DNA of 64,000 nt. Origin: Portulaca oleracea. Its lineage: Eukaryota; Streptophyta; Magnoliopsida; Caryophyllales; Portulacaceae. Made by a program: the position numbers and the translations under genes. The DNA lies in NCBI GenBank assembly GCA_029582165.1, contig CM055886.1, positions 22,134,669 to 22,198,668 on the forward strand. Reading direction: 5' to 3'. Below, in pieces: positions 22,605 to 33,296 of the stretch (position 1 is its first letter; every line of letters starts with the position of its first letter). Under the pieces are notes generated by a model. The model did not search any database, had not been told where the DNA came from, and saw only the letters and a list, made by a program, of their open reading frames with translations.

Positions 22605-25600
22605 CCAGGGCATAAATATTCCACTCAGGTGTATGCCTTAGAAGTTGTGGAATTAGATGGCAGTGAGTCCACTGAGCCATTGGAAGGTAGTGCGGATGGT
22701 GAGGAATTGGGGGATGAGAAGTACGATGAAGAAATACCTCAAATTTCCTTGGAAATTATGAGTGGAGGAAATTCAGTGCAAACTATGAGAGTGAAGGGTA
22801 GGGTTGGAAACCACTCTTTACATATTTTGGTGGATTCGGAAATACACATAATTTTCTAGATAGTGGGATTGTTAAGCATATCTCTAGTGAGGTGAGGAAA
22901 ATCCCCCCCCCCCCTATAGTGGTAGCGGTGGCTAATGGGGAGAAATTACAGTGTAGTCAGATGGTTAGGGATTTTACTTGGTCTTTAATGGGAACAAGTT
23001 ATACGGGAGATGTCTATCTGGTGCCTTTAGGAAGTTGTGCCATAGTCTTGGGAGTTCAGTGATTGTCTACTGTGGGTCCTATGTTGTGGGATTTTAACGA
23101 GCTTAGGACGGAGTTCAATTATCAAGGCAGGAAACAAGTACTTAGGGGTGTGCTAGAAAGTCGAGGGTGGAATGGATGGGCGAAAAATTGGAAAAAAGCA
23201 TATGTAATTGTGTCCAATTGTTTGTTGTATGAATTGAAGCTTGTGAGAATGTAGAGGTGGAACAGGAGTTTAATGAAACAAGAAAAGTAAGGAGGAGTAG
23301 TGAGGCAGGAGCACAAGTTGCTGGAAGATTATGAGGACCTTTTTTGAGGAACCCAAGGCTTTACTTCCTCACAGATCTCATGACCCCAAGATAGTTCTCA
23401 AGCAGGGTTCTAATCCGGTTAGTGTTAGACCTTATCGATACCCAACATTATAGAAAAATGTTGTTGAAAAGACAGTGAAGGAGATTCTTGATGCTGGTGT
23501 TATTCGTCCCTCTAACAGCCCCTATTTTTCTCCTATTGTTTTGGTAAAAAAGAAAGATGGAACATGGAGATTGTGTGTGGATTACAAACAACTCAACAAG
23601 TAAACTATTTTAGATAAATTTCCCATTCCAGTAGCGGAGGAATTGCTTGATGAATTGCATGGAGCTTGTTATTTTTCCAAGCTGGATTTGAGAACTGGTT
23701 ATTGACAAATAAGAATGAACCTGGCAGATATTGAGAAGACAGCTTTTACGACCCATGAGGGTCACTATGAATTTTTGGTTATGCCCTTTGGGTTAACCAA
23801 TGCTCCGGCCACTTTTCAAGCCTTGATGAATGACATATTCAAGCCCAATCTCAGGAAATTTATTTTGGTCTTCTTCGATGATATTCTTATCTACAATCCC
23901 ACATACGAGCAACATTTACTGCATCTGAAAATGGCTCTGGAAATTTTAAGGAATCACGCCTTATTTGTCAAGAGAAGCAAGTGCAATTTTGCTGAGGTCC
24001 AAATTGAATATTTGGGACACTTGATTTCTGGGAAAGGAGTAGCAATAGATCCAAAGAAAATTGAGGCAATGGAGAATTGGCCAACCCCGGCAAATGTGAA
24101 ACAATTAAGAGGATTTTTGGGTTTAACCGGGTACTAGAGGAGATTCATCAGAAATTATGGAGTAATCAGCAAGTCGTTGACAGCTCTATTGAAGAAAGAT
24201 GTTTTTTTGTTGGTTGGAGAAGGCTTAAGCATCCTTTCAACAGTTAAAGTAGACCATGATTTCAGTTACTATTTTGGCTTTATCGGATTTCGCAAAGGAA
24301 TTTGTTGTGGAGACATATACATCGGGAATGGGAATAGGAGCAGTCTTGATGGAAGATCATCACCCCATTGCATTCTTCAGCAAGACTTTGTCTCCACAAC
24401 ACCAAGCACTGTCTACATATGAAAAGGAGTTTATGGCCCTTGTGTTAGCAATAGAAAAATGGAGGCCTTACTTACTAGGCCGACATTTTCTTGTGAGGAT
24501 TGATCATTTCAGCCTTAAATACCTCCTGGAACAAAAGATAACCACTCCTTTTCAGAGTAAGTGGTTGCCAAAATTATTGGGATACGATTATGAGATATTA
24601 TATAGGAGTGTGAAGCATAACATAGCAGCTGACAGTTTATCTAGGCTTCCGACTTTTGAACTTATGCACACAGCTATCAGCAGTATTCAGACAGAGTTAA
24701 TGGGGAAGGTTAAACTCTCGTGGGAATTAGATGAGAAGCTGCAGCCGATACTGCAACAGCTAAAGGAAGGGCAACCTCTCATGAGAAATATTCTCTGGTT
24801 CAGGATATCTTATACCGAGATGGTAGGATTCCAGTGGGTCACGACCCTCAATTATATTAACAGATCATACATGTTTTTCATGACTCAGCTTTTGGAGGTC
24901 ATTCAGGGGTTGTTGTGACTACCAAGTGGGTTAATTCCCTGTTTACATGGAGTTCTCTTGCAAAGGATGTCAGGAATTATATTCGGGAATGTGTGATGTG
25001 TCAACGGTACAAGGCTGATCTATCTCGACCTGGAGGATTATTACAACCTTCACCCATTCCAGGAGTTGTGTGGACTGATTTAAGCATGAATTTTTTTAAC
25101 ACCCCGGCCCCTCGCGGACCGGGGATATTACCGATAACTGTTTCAATGATCACTGACTGGCCCCACAAATCACCACGAGTCTTTCCAGCTTACTTCGTCC
25201 TCGCTCACACGCTGCCTAGGAAAAGTTCCCAGGAGGTCACCCATCCTAAGACTACTCCCAGCCAAGCACGCTTAACTGAGGAGTTCCCAACGGACGAGCT
25301 ACCATAAAAGAAAGTACACCTTGGTGATATAAGTAGTCATTTCAATCCTCTTAAGCCACACTTAACCATACAACTCGAGGTGTTACAATGGCCTTACCAA
25401 ATATCGAGGCAAGGATGCCATCTTAGTAGTAGTGGACAGACTAAAGTATTCTCATTTCCTGGCACTTTCTCATCCTTACACTACTCTGTCAGTAGCTCAA
25501 CTCTTCTTTGAGAATATATTCAAGTTGCATGGGTTGCCTAAATCCATTGTAAGTGACAGAGATCATGTCTTTATGAGCAAATTTTGGCAAGAATTGTTTA

Positions 25601-26370
25601 AATTTCAAAGGGTAGATATGCATATGTCTTTTGCTTATCACCCTCAAAGTGATGGCCAAACAGAGATGGTCAATAGGTGTTTGGAACGTTATCTCAACTG
25701 TATGACTGGAGAAAGACCTTATGAGTGGGTCTTATGATGCCTTTGGCTGAATGGTGGTGCAATACAAATTGGCACACTGCCACTAATATCACCCCCTTTG
25801 AGGTGGTGTATGGTCAACCACCATCCTTGCACATTCCTTATATATCTGGTGACAACAATGTATAAGCAGTGGATCAAAGTCTCAAGGCACGGGAAGAATG
25901 TATTGAGATGTTGAAATATCATTTGGAACAGTCTCTACAACAGATTAAGTTTCAAGCTAATAAACATAGGGTTGATAGGGAGTTGGAAGTTGGGGATTGG
26001 TCTTGTGTTAAACTTCATCCTTATAGAGAACATTCTGTGGCCTTGAAGACTAATCATAGGCTTAGTCCCATTTTCTTTGGGCCTTTTCAGGTTATGCAGA
26101 AGGTGGGTAAGGTAGCTTATAAACTGAAGTTACCTGATTCAGCAAAGATACATTTGACATTTCATGTATCATTTCTCAGAAAACATATGGGAAGCATTAT
26201 TCCTTGTCCACTCATGCCAAATGTAGATGATTTGGGTTGCTTGAGGGTTGAACCAGTTGCTATCTTGGACAAGAAATTGGGAAAAATAGGAATGGTCAAA
26301 TGGGTCAAGGGAAGATGCTACCTGGGAGCGATATTCTGACATTGAGAAGAAATTTCCTGACTTTAATCTA
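22605..26370 (+). pseudogene. Gypsy pol remnants with C-terminal chromodomain trace
   Basis: Protease: LHILVDSE-like active site near 22820. RT: LRTGY at about 23690 with a stop in place of the next His, [13 protein letters not shown] near 23784, and catalytic FFDD near 23873. RNase H: TYEKEFMALVLAIEKW near 24415 and ADSLSRL near 24628. Integrase: C-x2-C of the zinc finger near 24990, WTDLSMNF near 25070, then after the Cassandra insertion the core resumes with RGKDAIL near 25402, SIVSDRDHVFMS near 25544 and HPQSDGQTEMVN near 25640. Near 26290-26370 MVKWV and, in another frame, DATWE match the end of a chromodomain. At least six inactivating lesions are visible. Confidence 0.85.
25095..25387 (-). 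mobile_element. Cassandra solo LTR inside the Gypsy integrase
   Basis: In reverse complement this reads TGTAACACC...GGGGTGTTA with the same 5S-like core as the 1.2-kb copy (GTTAAGCGTGCTTGG, GGATGGGTGACCTCC). It interrupts the integrase between WTDLSMNF and GLPKYRGKDAIL. There is no interior or second LTR, so it is a solo LTR left by recombination. The terminal TG partner on the left reads TTTAAC rather than TGTAAC. I could not confirm a TSD. Confidence 0.85.
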
Positions 26371-26408
26371 GAAGCTTGAGGACAAGCTTCTTTGAATGGG
26401 GAGTGCAA

Positions 26409-26697
26409 TGATATAGATTTAGCTGTTACTGCTTTAGAATTGGAGTCACGTGCCTAGCATATGACATTTAATACAATGTTAGGTTGGTTGCCAGTTTGTT
26501 AGGCAGTTAGGCCATCTCATTGATGATCTAGCAAAGAGTTAGGAAGAGTCGTGTTGTATATAAGTCAGTTAGCAGCTTGCAATTCAGCTATTCTGAAATC
26601 AATTGAAAGATTCTGTTTCTCTCTCCACTCTAAGATTCTCACTCTAAATCTTTGTTTTTCTTTCTCTTTGAGAGTTGCTCTCTAGGGGAACCTATCA
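26409..26697 (+). repeat. Short 3' LTR of the decayed Gypsy relic
   Basis: Begins TGATATAG just after a GGGGAG purine tract and ends CCTATCA. A TATA-like TGTATATAAG lies near 26553. Length ~289 bp. Boundary call rests on the inverted ends and the tract position. Confidence 0.65.
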
Positions 26698-26699
26698 AA

Positions 26700-26825
26700 A
26701 TGAAAGACAGAGATGGAGAAAAGGTTAGACATGGTTGGTGAATTGATGTTAAGCGTTGAAACAAATGTATGGTTGGTCATGTGAGGAGTACGACTGCTTA
26801 ATCACAATCAGGGTTAAGGGTTTTT
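26700..26825. repeat. Diverged copy of the XPT 5' flank
   Basis: Shares ordered blocks with 18716-18868 (GAAAGACAGAGA, GGTTAGACATGG, GTATGGTTGGTCA, GACTGCTTAATC, CAATCAGGGTT). It starts directly after the Gypsy LTR, so the element seems to have inserted into or replaced the gene-proximal part of the duplicate. No XPT coding sequence was seen on the left side. Confidence 0.65.
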
Positions 26826-26829
26826 TATT

Positions 26830-27505
26830 TGGATTTGGATTTGGATTTTGATTTTGGATTATAATGTATTTCGGGTTTGTTCAGTTCAACTAGAACGGGT
26901 GGTGCTTCTTGTACGCGGGTTTTAATCTTATGTGATTACTAACTTTTTTTTTATTTTGGTGATTTATGTGATTATTAATTAGAGTCTAAGGTGCCACAAT
27001 AAATTGCTTTGTGCACACAAGGGCCAGATTAATTAACGACTTAAGTATTTTTTTGAAAGAAATGCTAATTTGAATAATTCCAATTTTCAATAGGTACAAT
27101 AACAATTGACGTAGTTGATCATTTCTCATATATCAATGATTAACCTAAAAATTATCAAGACATTTATTTTTTCTCTTCCCAAATTAAATAACAATGTTTT
27201 CCAAAAAAAAAAAATTCTGCATACCATGGTGTGAGTAGTAAGAAAATGTAAATATGAGTACTTTTTATTGAATGAAAAAGTAAAAGGTAACATAATTACT
27301 AAATTAATTTAATAAAATTAGGTATTGAAAAGTGAAGAGTGACAATTATTTTAGAACAAAAAAAGTTAGTTAAATGTCAATCAATATAAAAGATGAAGTA
27401 CTTTTTTCGCTACAAACCATAAACACTATTCACTAGATGACAATGAAACCCCAATTGCTAGAACTTGCCTCCACTCGGGGTACTGCACCCATAAATAACA
27501 GTATA
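26830..27505. other. AT-rich intergenic DNA, no gene
   Basis: No coding or repeat structure recognised. Confidence 0.5.
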
Positions 27506-27540
27506 CTAGTACTTAGACCCGTGCACTGCACGGAACTCAA
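27506..27540 (-). mobile_element. Helitron-like 3' terminus
   Basis: Read on the minus strand, a perfect hairpin CCGTGCAGTGCACGG is followed nine bases later by CTAG and a T, the hairpin-then-CTRR layout of Helitron 3' ends inserted between A and T. The matching 5' TC end (to the right on the plus strand) was not found, so element length is unknown; the DNA to about 27830 may belong to it. Confidence 0.5.
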
Positions 27541-27831
27541 GTAAACCATATGTATTATTGAAAATATTCTCGATGTTATATTTTAAAAAAAAAAGAAAAA
27601 AGTAATGATGAAAAATAAAAAGAATAGTTTTGTTATTTAAAAGAATAAAGGAAAAAGAATAGTGCATATGAAAAAGAGGAAAAGAAAGAAGAGTCATCAA
27701 TACAAACATACACACATTAATGCACACATTTTATATTAAATGATTAAAAAAATTAAATAGAATCAATTATAAATTTTCCGAAATGCCCTCATTAAAAGCC
27801 ACTTATTTCGATCTTCACCCTTTGTACTCAG

Positions 27832-27833
<2 letters not shown>

Positions 27834-27898
<65 letters not shown>
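27834..27898. repeat. (TA)n microsatellite
   Basis: About 32 TA units, abutting the left end of a nested MITE cluster. Confidence 0.95.
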
Positions 27899-27900
<2 letters not shown>

Positions 27901-28105
27901 TTGGATTGGACTTATGGGAGGGGAAGGGAGGAGAAAGGAGGGGAAAAATATTAAATAATTTTCTCTACCCTTGTTTGGAAAATTAAATAGGAAGGGAGGT
28001 GAACTATTTATCTCAATTCCCCTCCATTAACTACCAATATGAGATTTAATGGAGCGGTGGAGAACTCATTATGCATTAAAAAGAAATAACTTTACTAATA
28101 TAATA

Positions 28106-28640
28106 CTCCCTTTGTTTCCATATTACTTTTAAGGGTTTTTGGCCACAAATAATCATGACATGTGTAGGAATAATCAAAAGTGACTTTTTGGCCACTGCTG
28201 CATCTGTACTTTTCACAATTTTCTTGTGATCCAAAATCAATTTTATTGCAGGAAAAGTGACATGGCGGCCAAAATCTCCTTTTGGAGTGTGAAAAACATA
28301 CTTCCGATCGCCATGTCGACTTTTCTGCGGAAATTGCTATGAGAAAATAGTGAAAAAGCTGATCGCCAATGTGAAAATTCACTTTGGATTATTCCCAGTC
28401 ACAAGCCTCTCAGTACGTATTATTTGTGGCCAAAAACCCTACTTTTAATTGATAACTTCTTATATAATATTATGTTCATAATTGCAATAGTATACTTTAT
28501 AAAAGTATTTTTCATTACCAATCTAATGATAGTAATCTTATGTAACAAGTCATTGTATATATTGAAAAATTTATGGTCACAATTTTTAATATTTGACTGC
28601 ATAATTTCCAAAAACGACCATTAATATGGAACGGAGAGAG
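28106..28640. mobile_element. Stowaway-type MITE (Tc1/Mariner)
   Basis: Ends CTCCCTTTGTTTCCATATTA and its inverse TAATATGGAACGGAGAGAG, flanked by TA on both sides (28104-28105, 28641-28642). Inside is another inverted pair: AGGGTTTTTGGCCACAAATA near 28130 and its inverse near 28415-28438. Confidence 0.85.
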
Positions 28641-28717
28641 TAACTACTACCTTTTTATCCACTCCCTCCTCCTATCCTCTTTTTACTAATCCAAACACAA
28701 CAATTAACTCTTCGTAT

Positions 28718-29338
28718 TAGAGATGGCAGTGGGTTCTGGACCCGATCTGGACCCTGTCGTACCCAGCCCATTAAGACGGGTCTAAGTTCAAAATTTTTGG
28801 ACCTAGTGGGTCTGGGGCGGGTCTGGAAATAAATAGCGGGTCTGGGTTCGGGTCCAAACACGGACCCAACTCGTGGACCCATTAAAATATAAACATATAT
28901 AATTTTTTTTCTTTTGAAAAAAATAAAAACGCAAGTACTACACTACTACTCATCTACTGTTTGGCGCCTGCTGGGACTCCTAGGAGTATTGGGCCTATTG
29001 AAGTGTTGACTTCTATTTTTTAAAACCCTAGTATACTATGTTTTTCTTTGAAATGTTTTTATTTTGTTAAAAATAAATATATTTAAACATAATAGTTATT
29101 ATTATACATGTGTACAAGTATAAAATTAACCCAACAAATTGATAAACCTAGTAAAAAATACACAATAGAGTTGGACCCGTTAAGGACCCGTGGAACCTTG
29201 GACCGGTCGAGTCCGAGTCTGGGTCTAAATTTTGGGATCCATCGGGTCTCGATGTGGGTCCGGGTCCCAAAAAAATCTGGCGAGCCCGGGTCCGAGTCCA
29301 GCTGGACCCGCCCCAAACCCTGTCCATTGTCATCTCTA
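28718..29338. mobile_element. hAT-type MITE, 621 bp
   Basis: Terminal inverted repeat TAGAGATGGCAGTGGG versus TAGAGATGACAATGGA, with GGGTC/GACCC-rich subterminal repeats. An 8-bp flanking duplication CTTCGTAT/CTTCTTAT (28710-28717, 29339-29346; one mismatch) fits hAT elements. No transposase. Confidence 0.8.
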
Positions 29339-30719
29339 CTTCTTATCCCTCATTTTCCTCCACCTATAATCCAAATAAGATAAAAATAGATCCCCTCCAT
29401 TTCCCTCTCCTCCCTTTTAATCCCCTCCCCTCCCCTCCCCATCAAATGACCAAAGAGAATGTAAAAAGAAGGTTTTACTGATTCAGGCTAAAACCTGGCA
29501 ATAATGGACACAATTAGATAAAGTGCTTGTTTGACCTAGTTTTTAATAGTGTTGTTGGGGTTGAAAAGCCTAAATTGGGCCAACACAATTATTTTTTTAG
29601 AAACTCATAATTGTTTTTCAAAAACAGTTTAACAAAAAACAGCTCAAAAAGCATAAACAATAAATGGGAAATTGGAATCTAATAAACCAACCTTTGGGGG
29701 TCCTTTGAAATAACGAACCAACCTTGAAAATTAATTTACAACGAACCAACCTTGTCATGTTGATTTTTCCAGCGAACCACCACCGAGTCTGACTCGTCGG
29801 AGATGTGACGTGGCGGCTGTGTTTGCTTATGTGGAGGGTGTTTTGACCAAAAAAAAAGAAAAAAAATTGGACAATTTTTTTTTTTGCTTATGTGGATTAA
29901 ATAATCCAACTTTTTCTTTTTTTTAAAAATTCACATCAACCCCCCTCCTCCTTTCTCTCTCTCTCTCTCTTTCTTCCTTTCTCTCTCTTCCTCCCTCTTA
30001 TTTTCTTCTTCTTCTTCTTTGCTGATATCCTAACCCACAGCAACACCACCTCACCTCAACTTCCTCCTCCTCCCTCTCCTTCCCCATTCTTCTTCCCTCC
30101 TTCCACCTCCTGCCTCCTCCATTTCATTTTCCGACCACCACACCAAAACTCGTCCCACAAGCCCCTTTTTGTGCTCTGTTTTCTGCCACTCCGACGACCA
30201 CCACCCCCACTAGCTCCGACCACCACCCACAGCCGTCCGAGCACCGCGCCGCTGCACCGCCGCCTGCTGCGCCACCAAGAAGGCCACCAACCAAAACTTT
30301 GGCCCCCTTCACAGCCAACTGTGTTGCAGCAACCAAACCATCCAAAATGTAGGAGTATAAAGTTGGCAGCTGGAAGAAGGGGATTAAATACTTGAGCAAC
30401 CTTATTTGCTCAACCAGACAATCCAAACTTCTATGTGCTCTTCAATTTCTCTCTCTTTCTCTCTCTACAATCATCCATTTTCTACAATACAAGGTCAAAC
30501 TTTCTCTCTCCTCTGTCCTCCCCCTGTTTAATGGTGGCCCATCATTCAACCTCCTCCTCCTCCTACTAATACTCCTCTTCTAATTCCACCTAACACTGCT
30601 TCTACTACTATGCAAAATCACCTTCTTCAACAACCCTCTTTCTTCTTCTGTTCCTCTACTTCAAATTAACCCCTTCTCTTTCTCTCTTTTTCTGGGAATT
30701 TGGGTTTCAATCTGGAAAA

Positions 30720-30869
30720 ATGGGGAGTAAATGGAGGAAAGCCAAGATTGTGTTGGGTTTGAATCTCTGTTACTACGTTCCAAAACCGGTTGAAGACAAC
30801 CATTTTTCGCCGTCTGACGAGAGATTGTCCGATGCCGTCCGGTTGAATACGAACAGGCAGTTTCCATGA
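30720..30869 (+). pseudogene. Captured N-terminus of a VWA/RING-finger gene inside the Pack-MULE
   Basis: Reads MGSKWRKAKIVLGLNLCYY, then VPKPVEDN and SDERLSDAVRLNT before a stop, 49 aa. The start MGSKWRKAK-x-x-LGLNLC with a downstream E-x-LSDA block is, from memory, the N-terminus of plant C3HC4-RING plus von Willebrand A proteins (At5g60710/At2g38970 group, related to WAV3). About 300 bp of CT-rich leader upstream looks like the gene's 5' UTR. The RING and VWA domains are absent, so this is a fragment. The annotation depends on recall of family N-termini. Confidence 0.65.
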
Positions 30870-31421
30870 ATACCATCTTTAGCATTCACATACAATTTTA
30901 AAAAAAAAAGCTAAAAAAGGATAGAGTAACCACAAGATATGAGCAATAACTTGCTGAACTTCATCAATAAAGAATCAATATAGTATAATTGAAGTATTCC
31001 ACTGTTGAGATTCAACAGAAAATTCAGAAGACAAAAAGCAAAAAAAAAAAAGTAAAATTCTCAAAAAGGGTAGCAATGGTGGTTGTGGCGCAGCAGGCGG
31101 CGGTGCAGCGGCGCGGTGGTCGGACGGCTGTGGATGGTGGTCGGAGCTAGTGGGGGTGGTGGTCGTCGGAGTGGCAGAAAACAAAGCACAAAAAGGGGTT
31201 TGTGGGACGGGTTTTGGTGGCGTACTGGGCAGCGGGGAGGGCGGCGGACGGAGGTGTGGTGGTCGGAAAATGAAATGGAGGAGGCAGGAGGTGGAAGGGG
31301 GGAAGAAGAATGGGGAAGGAGAAGGAGGAGGAGGAAGTTGAGGTAGGGTGGTGTTGCTGTGGGTCGGGAAATCAGCAAAGAAGAAGAAGAAGAAAATAAG
31401 AGGGAGGAAGAGAGAGAAAGG

Positions 31422-31427
<6 letters not shown>

Positions 31428-31467
<40 letters not shown>
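31428..31467. repeat. (GA)n microsatellite in the right MULE arm
   Basis: About 20 GA units; the left arm has the complementary (CT)n near 29957-29970, but shorter, so the arms have diverged by slippage here. Confidence 0.9.
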
Positions 31468-31472
<5 letters not shown>

Positions 31473-31760
31473 GAAGGGAGGTTGACGTGGATATTTTTTA
31501 AAAAAGAAAAAGTTGGATTATTTAATCCACATAAGCAAAAAAATTGTCCAATTTTTTTTTCTTTTTTTGGTCAAAACACCCTGCACATAAGCAAACACCG
31601 CCACCACGTCACATCTCCGACGAGTCAGACTCGGTGGCGGTTCGCTGGAAAAATCAACATGACAAGGTTGGTTCGTTGTAAATTAATTTTCAAGCTTGAT
31701 TCGTTTTTCAAAGGACTCCCAAAGGTTGGTTTATTAGATTCCAATTTCCCAACAATAAAT

Positions 31761-32242
31761 TGTTTATTCTGCTTCTTAAAGCCTAATGACTGCTCAATCT
31801 GTGGGAATCTTTAGTGATAAGTTTCCATAATTTCAATATTCTAATTCCTATAAAGATGATACTTAAATATTTTAATATTATGTTAGAACCTTTAATATTA
31901 TGTTGGACATTTACATATTATGTTGAAATTCTTAAATATTTTAATTATCTTATTTATGTAAAGATGATATTTAGTAAATTATTGATATATTAATTATTTA
32001 ATTTAAAGAATTTTCTGGCCAAGTAGTGCTATACATAATAATAATTATGATTATAATTATGATAGGATAATCTATTTTTAAATTATTATAAAAGGAGAAA
32101 AATATAAATAATTATATGATAATTTTACTTAAAAAAATACATGATAATTTTGAAAAGCTAGGCTAACAATTAAATTTAGTAAAAGCACATCTATCACAAG
32201 TTTAGGATGTAGGGTTTGCCAAACACTTTAATATAGTTATAT
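31761..32242. other. Very AT-rich intergenic DNA
   Basis: Repeated ATATTATGTT and TAATTAT words, no coding evidence. Confidence 0.5.
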
Positions 32243-32652
32243 TGGATGATAATACACTGAAATTTAGAAGTATTGGACAATAATACACTGAACTTTTTTC
32301 TTGGACTTTAATACACTAACTTTGAGGTTATTGGCCAATAATGTACTCAGACCAATTCAGCGGGCGGTTGACGCGGTGGATGTCCTACTTTGAGGTATCG
32401 TTTTTCTATTTTTTTCCAAAAAAATATATTAGTCATCCTGCTTATGTGTACTTTCTTACATGGCAAAAGTTTTTTCTGAAAAAAATAGAAAAAGGCACCT
32501 CAAAGTAGGACAGCCACCACATCAACCACCAGCTGAATTGGTCAGAGTGCGTTATTGTCCAATACTCTCAAAGTTCAGTGTATTAGAGTCCAAGAAAAAT
32601 GTTCAGTGCATTATTATCCAATACCCCTAAAGTTCAGTGTATTATCATCCAA
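32243..32652. mobile_element. TIR element (~410 bp) with ~190-bp arms
   Basis: TTGGATGATAATACACTGAA and its inverse TTCAGTGTATTATCATCCAA form the ends; arms continue through CTTGGACT-TAATACACT, CCAATTCAGC-GG and GTCCTACTTTGAGG. A foldback or Mutator-like non-autonomous element. TSD not resolved. Confidence 0.7.
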
Positions 32653-32792
32653 TAATCCAATATTTTATGTCATAAATTAGACCAAACACTTCTTTTTTTT
32701 AATAGGTAGACCAAACACTTCAATAATTCTTCAATAATAACTTTTGTGGAAGTTAAAATTAATAATTTTCTAGAAATTCGCCCAATCATATA

Positions 32793-33078
32793 CTACCTCC
32801 TTCCCATATTATATATATTATTTTAACTAACTTTCTTTTTTCCCATAATATCTGTCACTTTATAATTCCAATAATACATTAATTACTAATTTATCAAATT
32901 AACCTTATTAATTACATCTTTTTCTTTCATTTTTCCCTTTTATTCATCTTTCTCTTTTTTATTCACCATTTTATTCAACATTTTCTCATTTTCAATGAGG
33001 TAAATTAATTTACAGTGGAGGTTTTTTTAGTTTTTTTAAATCATGTACAAAGGGACAAATAAAATAGGAAGGAGGGAG
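32793..33078. mobile_element. Stowaway-type MITE
   Basis: TACTACCTCCTTCCCATATT at the left and the inverse of AATAGGAAGGAGGGAGTA at the right, with TA at both borders. It lies just upstream of the NOPCHAP1-like gene leader. Confidence 0.75.
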
Positions 33079-33146
33079 TACAAAAGAAGTATGGGCTTGG
33101 CGTTATAGGCTTACAGCATAATCCCAAGTCTCAACCACAGTTAAGA

Positions 33147-33296
33147 ATGGTATTTGAGACCACAACAACCTACAAAAACCCTAATTCTCTCGGTGTCTCT
33201 CGTCTCTCAGTGTCTGTTCGTCTCACTCTCCAGTCTCCTCTCCTCCTTCGACGCCGACCACAGCAGAGTGCAGACCAGCGACCCTCCGATAGATAT
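33147..33296 (+). other. Likely non-coding first exon of the NOPCHAP1-like gene
   Basis: CT-rich leader with a donor GATAT|GTAAGC at 33296/33297. An acceptor GAAAGCAG at about 34384-34391 would remove a ~1.1-kb intron in the 5' UTR and place the ATG at 34428 on the second exon. The true transcript start is not known; the ATG at 33147 opens only a short frame and is not favoured. Confidence 0.5.

Larger units (their letters stand above)
22605..26697 (+). mobile_element. Decayed Ty3/Gypsy chromovirus relic, 5'-truncated
   Basis: The relic starts at a gag-pol linker (GHKYSTQVYALEV, normally just after the CCHC knuckle) and runs through protease, RT, RNase H, integrase and a chromodomain trace to a 3' LTR. 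The 5' LTR and gag are absent. A Cassandra solo LTR splits the integrase. Multiple stops and frameshifts show it is old, in contrast to the complete Gypsy element at 4.6 kb. Confidence 0.85.
27899..29454. mobile_element. Outer TIR element of a nested MITE cluster
   Basis: The left end TTTGGATTGGACTTATGGG then GAGGGGAAGGGAGG pairs with the inverse of the right end (TTTGGTCATTTGATGGGG then AGGGGAGGGG). A second, inner pair of similar arms is at about 27975-28010 and 28664-28702 (TTGTTTGGA...GGAAGGGAGG and its inverse). The cluster encloses a Stowaway MITE and a hAT-type MITE. No coding capacity. Outer TSD not resolved. Confidence 0.6.
29666..31750. mobile_element. Pack-MULE: 2.1-kb Mutator-like element with ~650-bp inverted arms and a captured gene start
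   Basis: The ends GGGAAATTGGAATCTAATAA and its exact inverse start long arms (about 29666-30310 and 31060-31750). The arms share AACGAACCAACCTTG, GAGTCTGACTCGTCGG, ATGTGGATTAAATAATCC and a CT/GA-rich block. A 10-bp direct repeat AACAATAAAT flanks the element (29656-29665, 31751-31760), in the Mutator range. The non-repeated middle carries a 5' UTR plus first-exon fragment of a host-type gene (separate entry). No transposase. Flanking DNA on either side of the TSD is itself partly palindromic. Confidence 0.85.
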
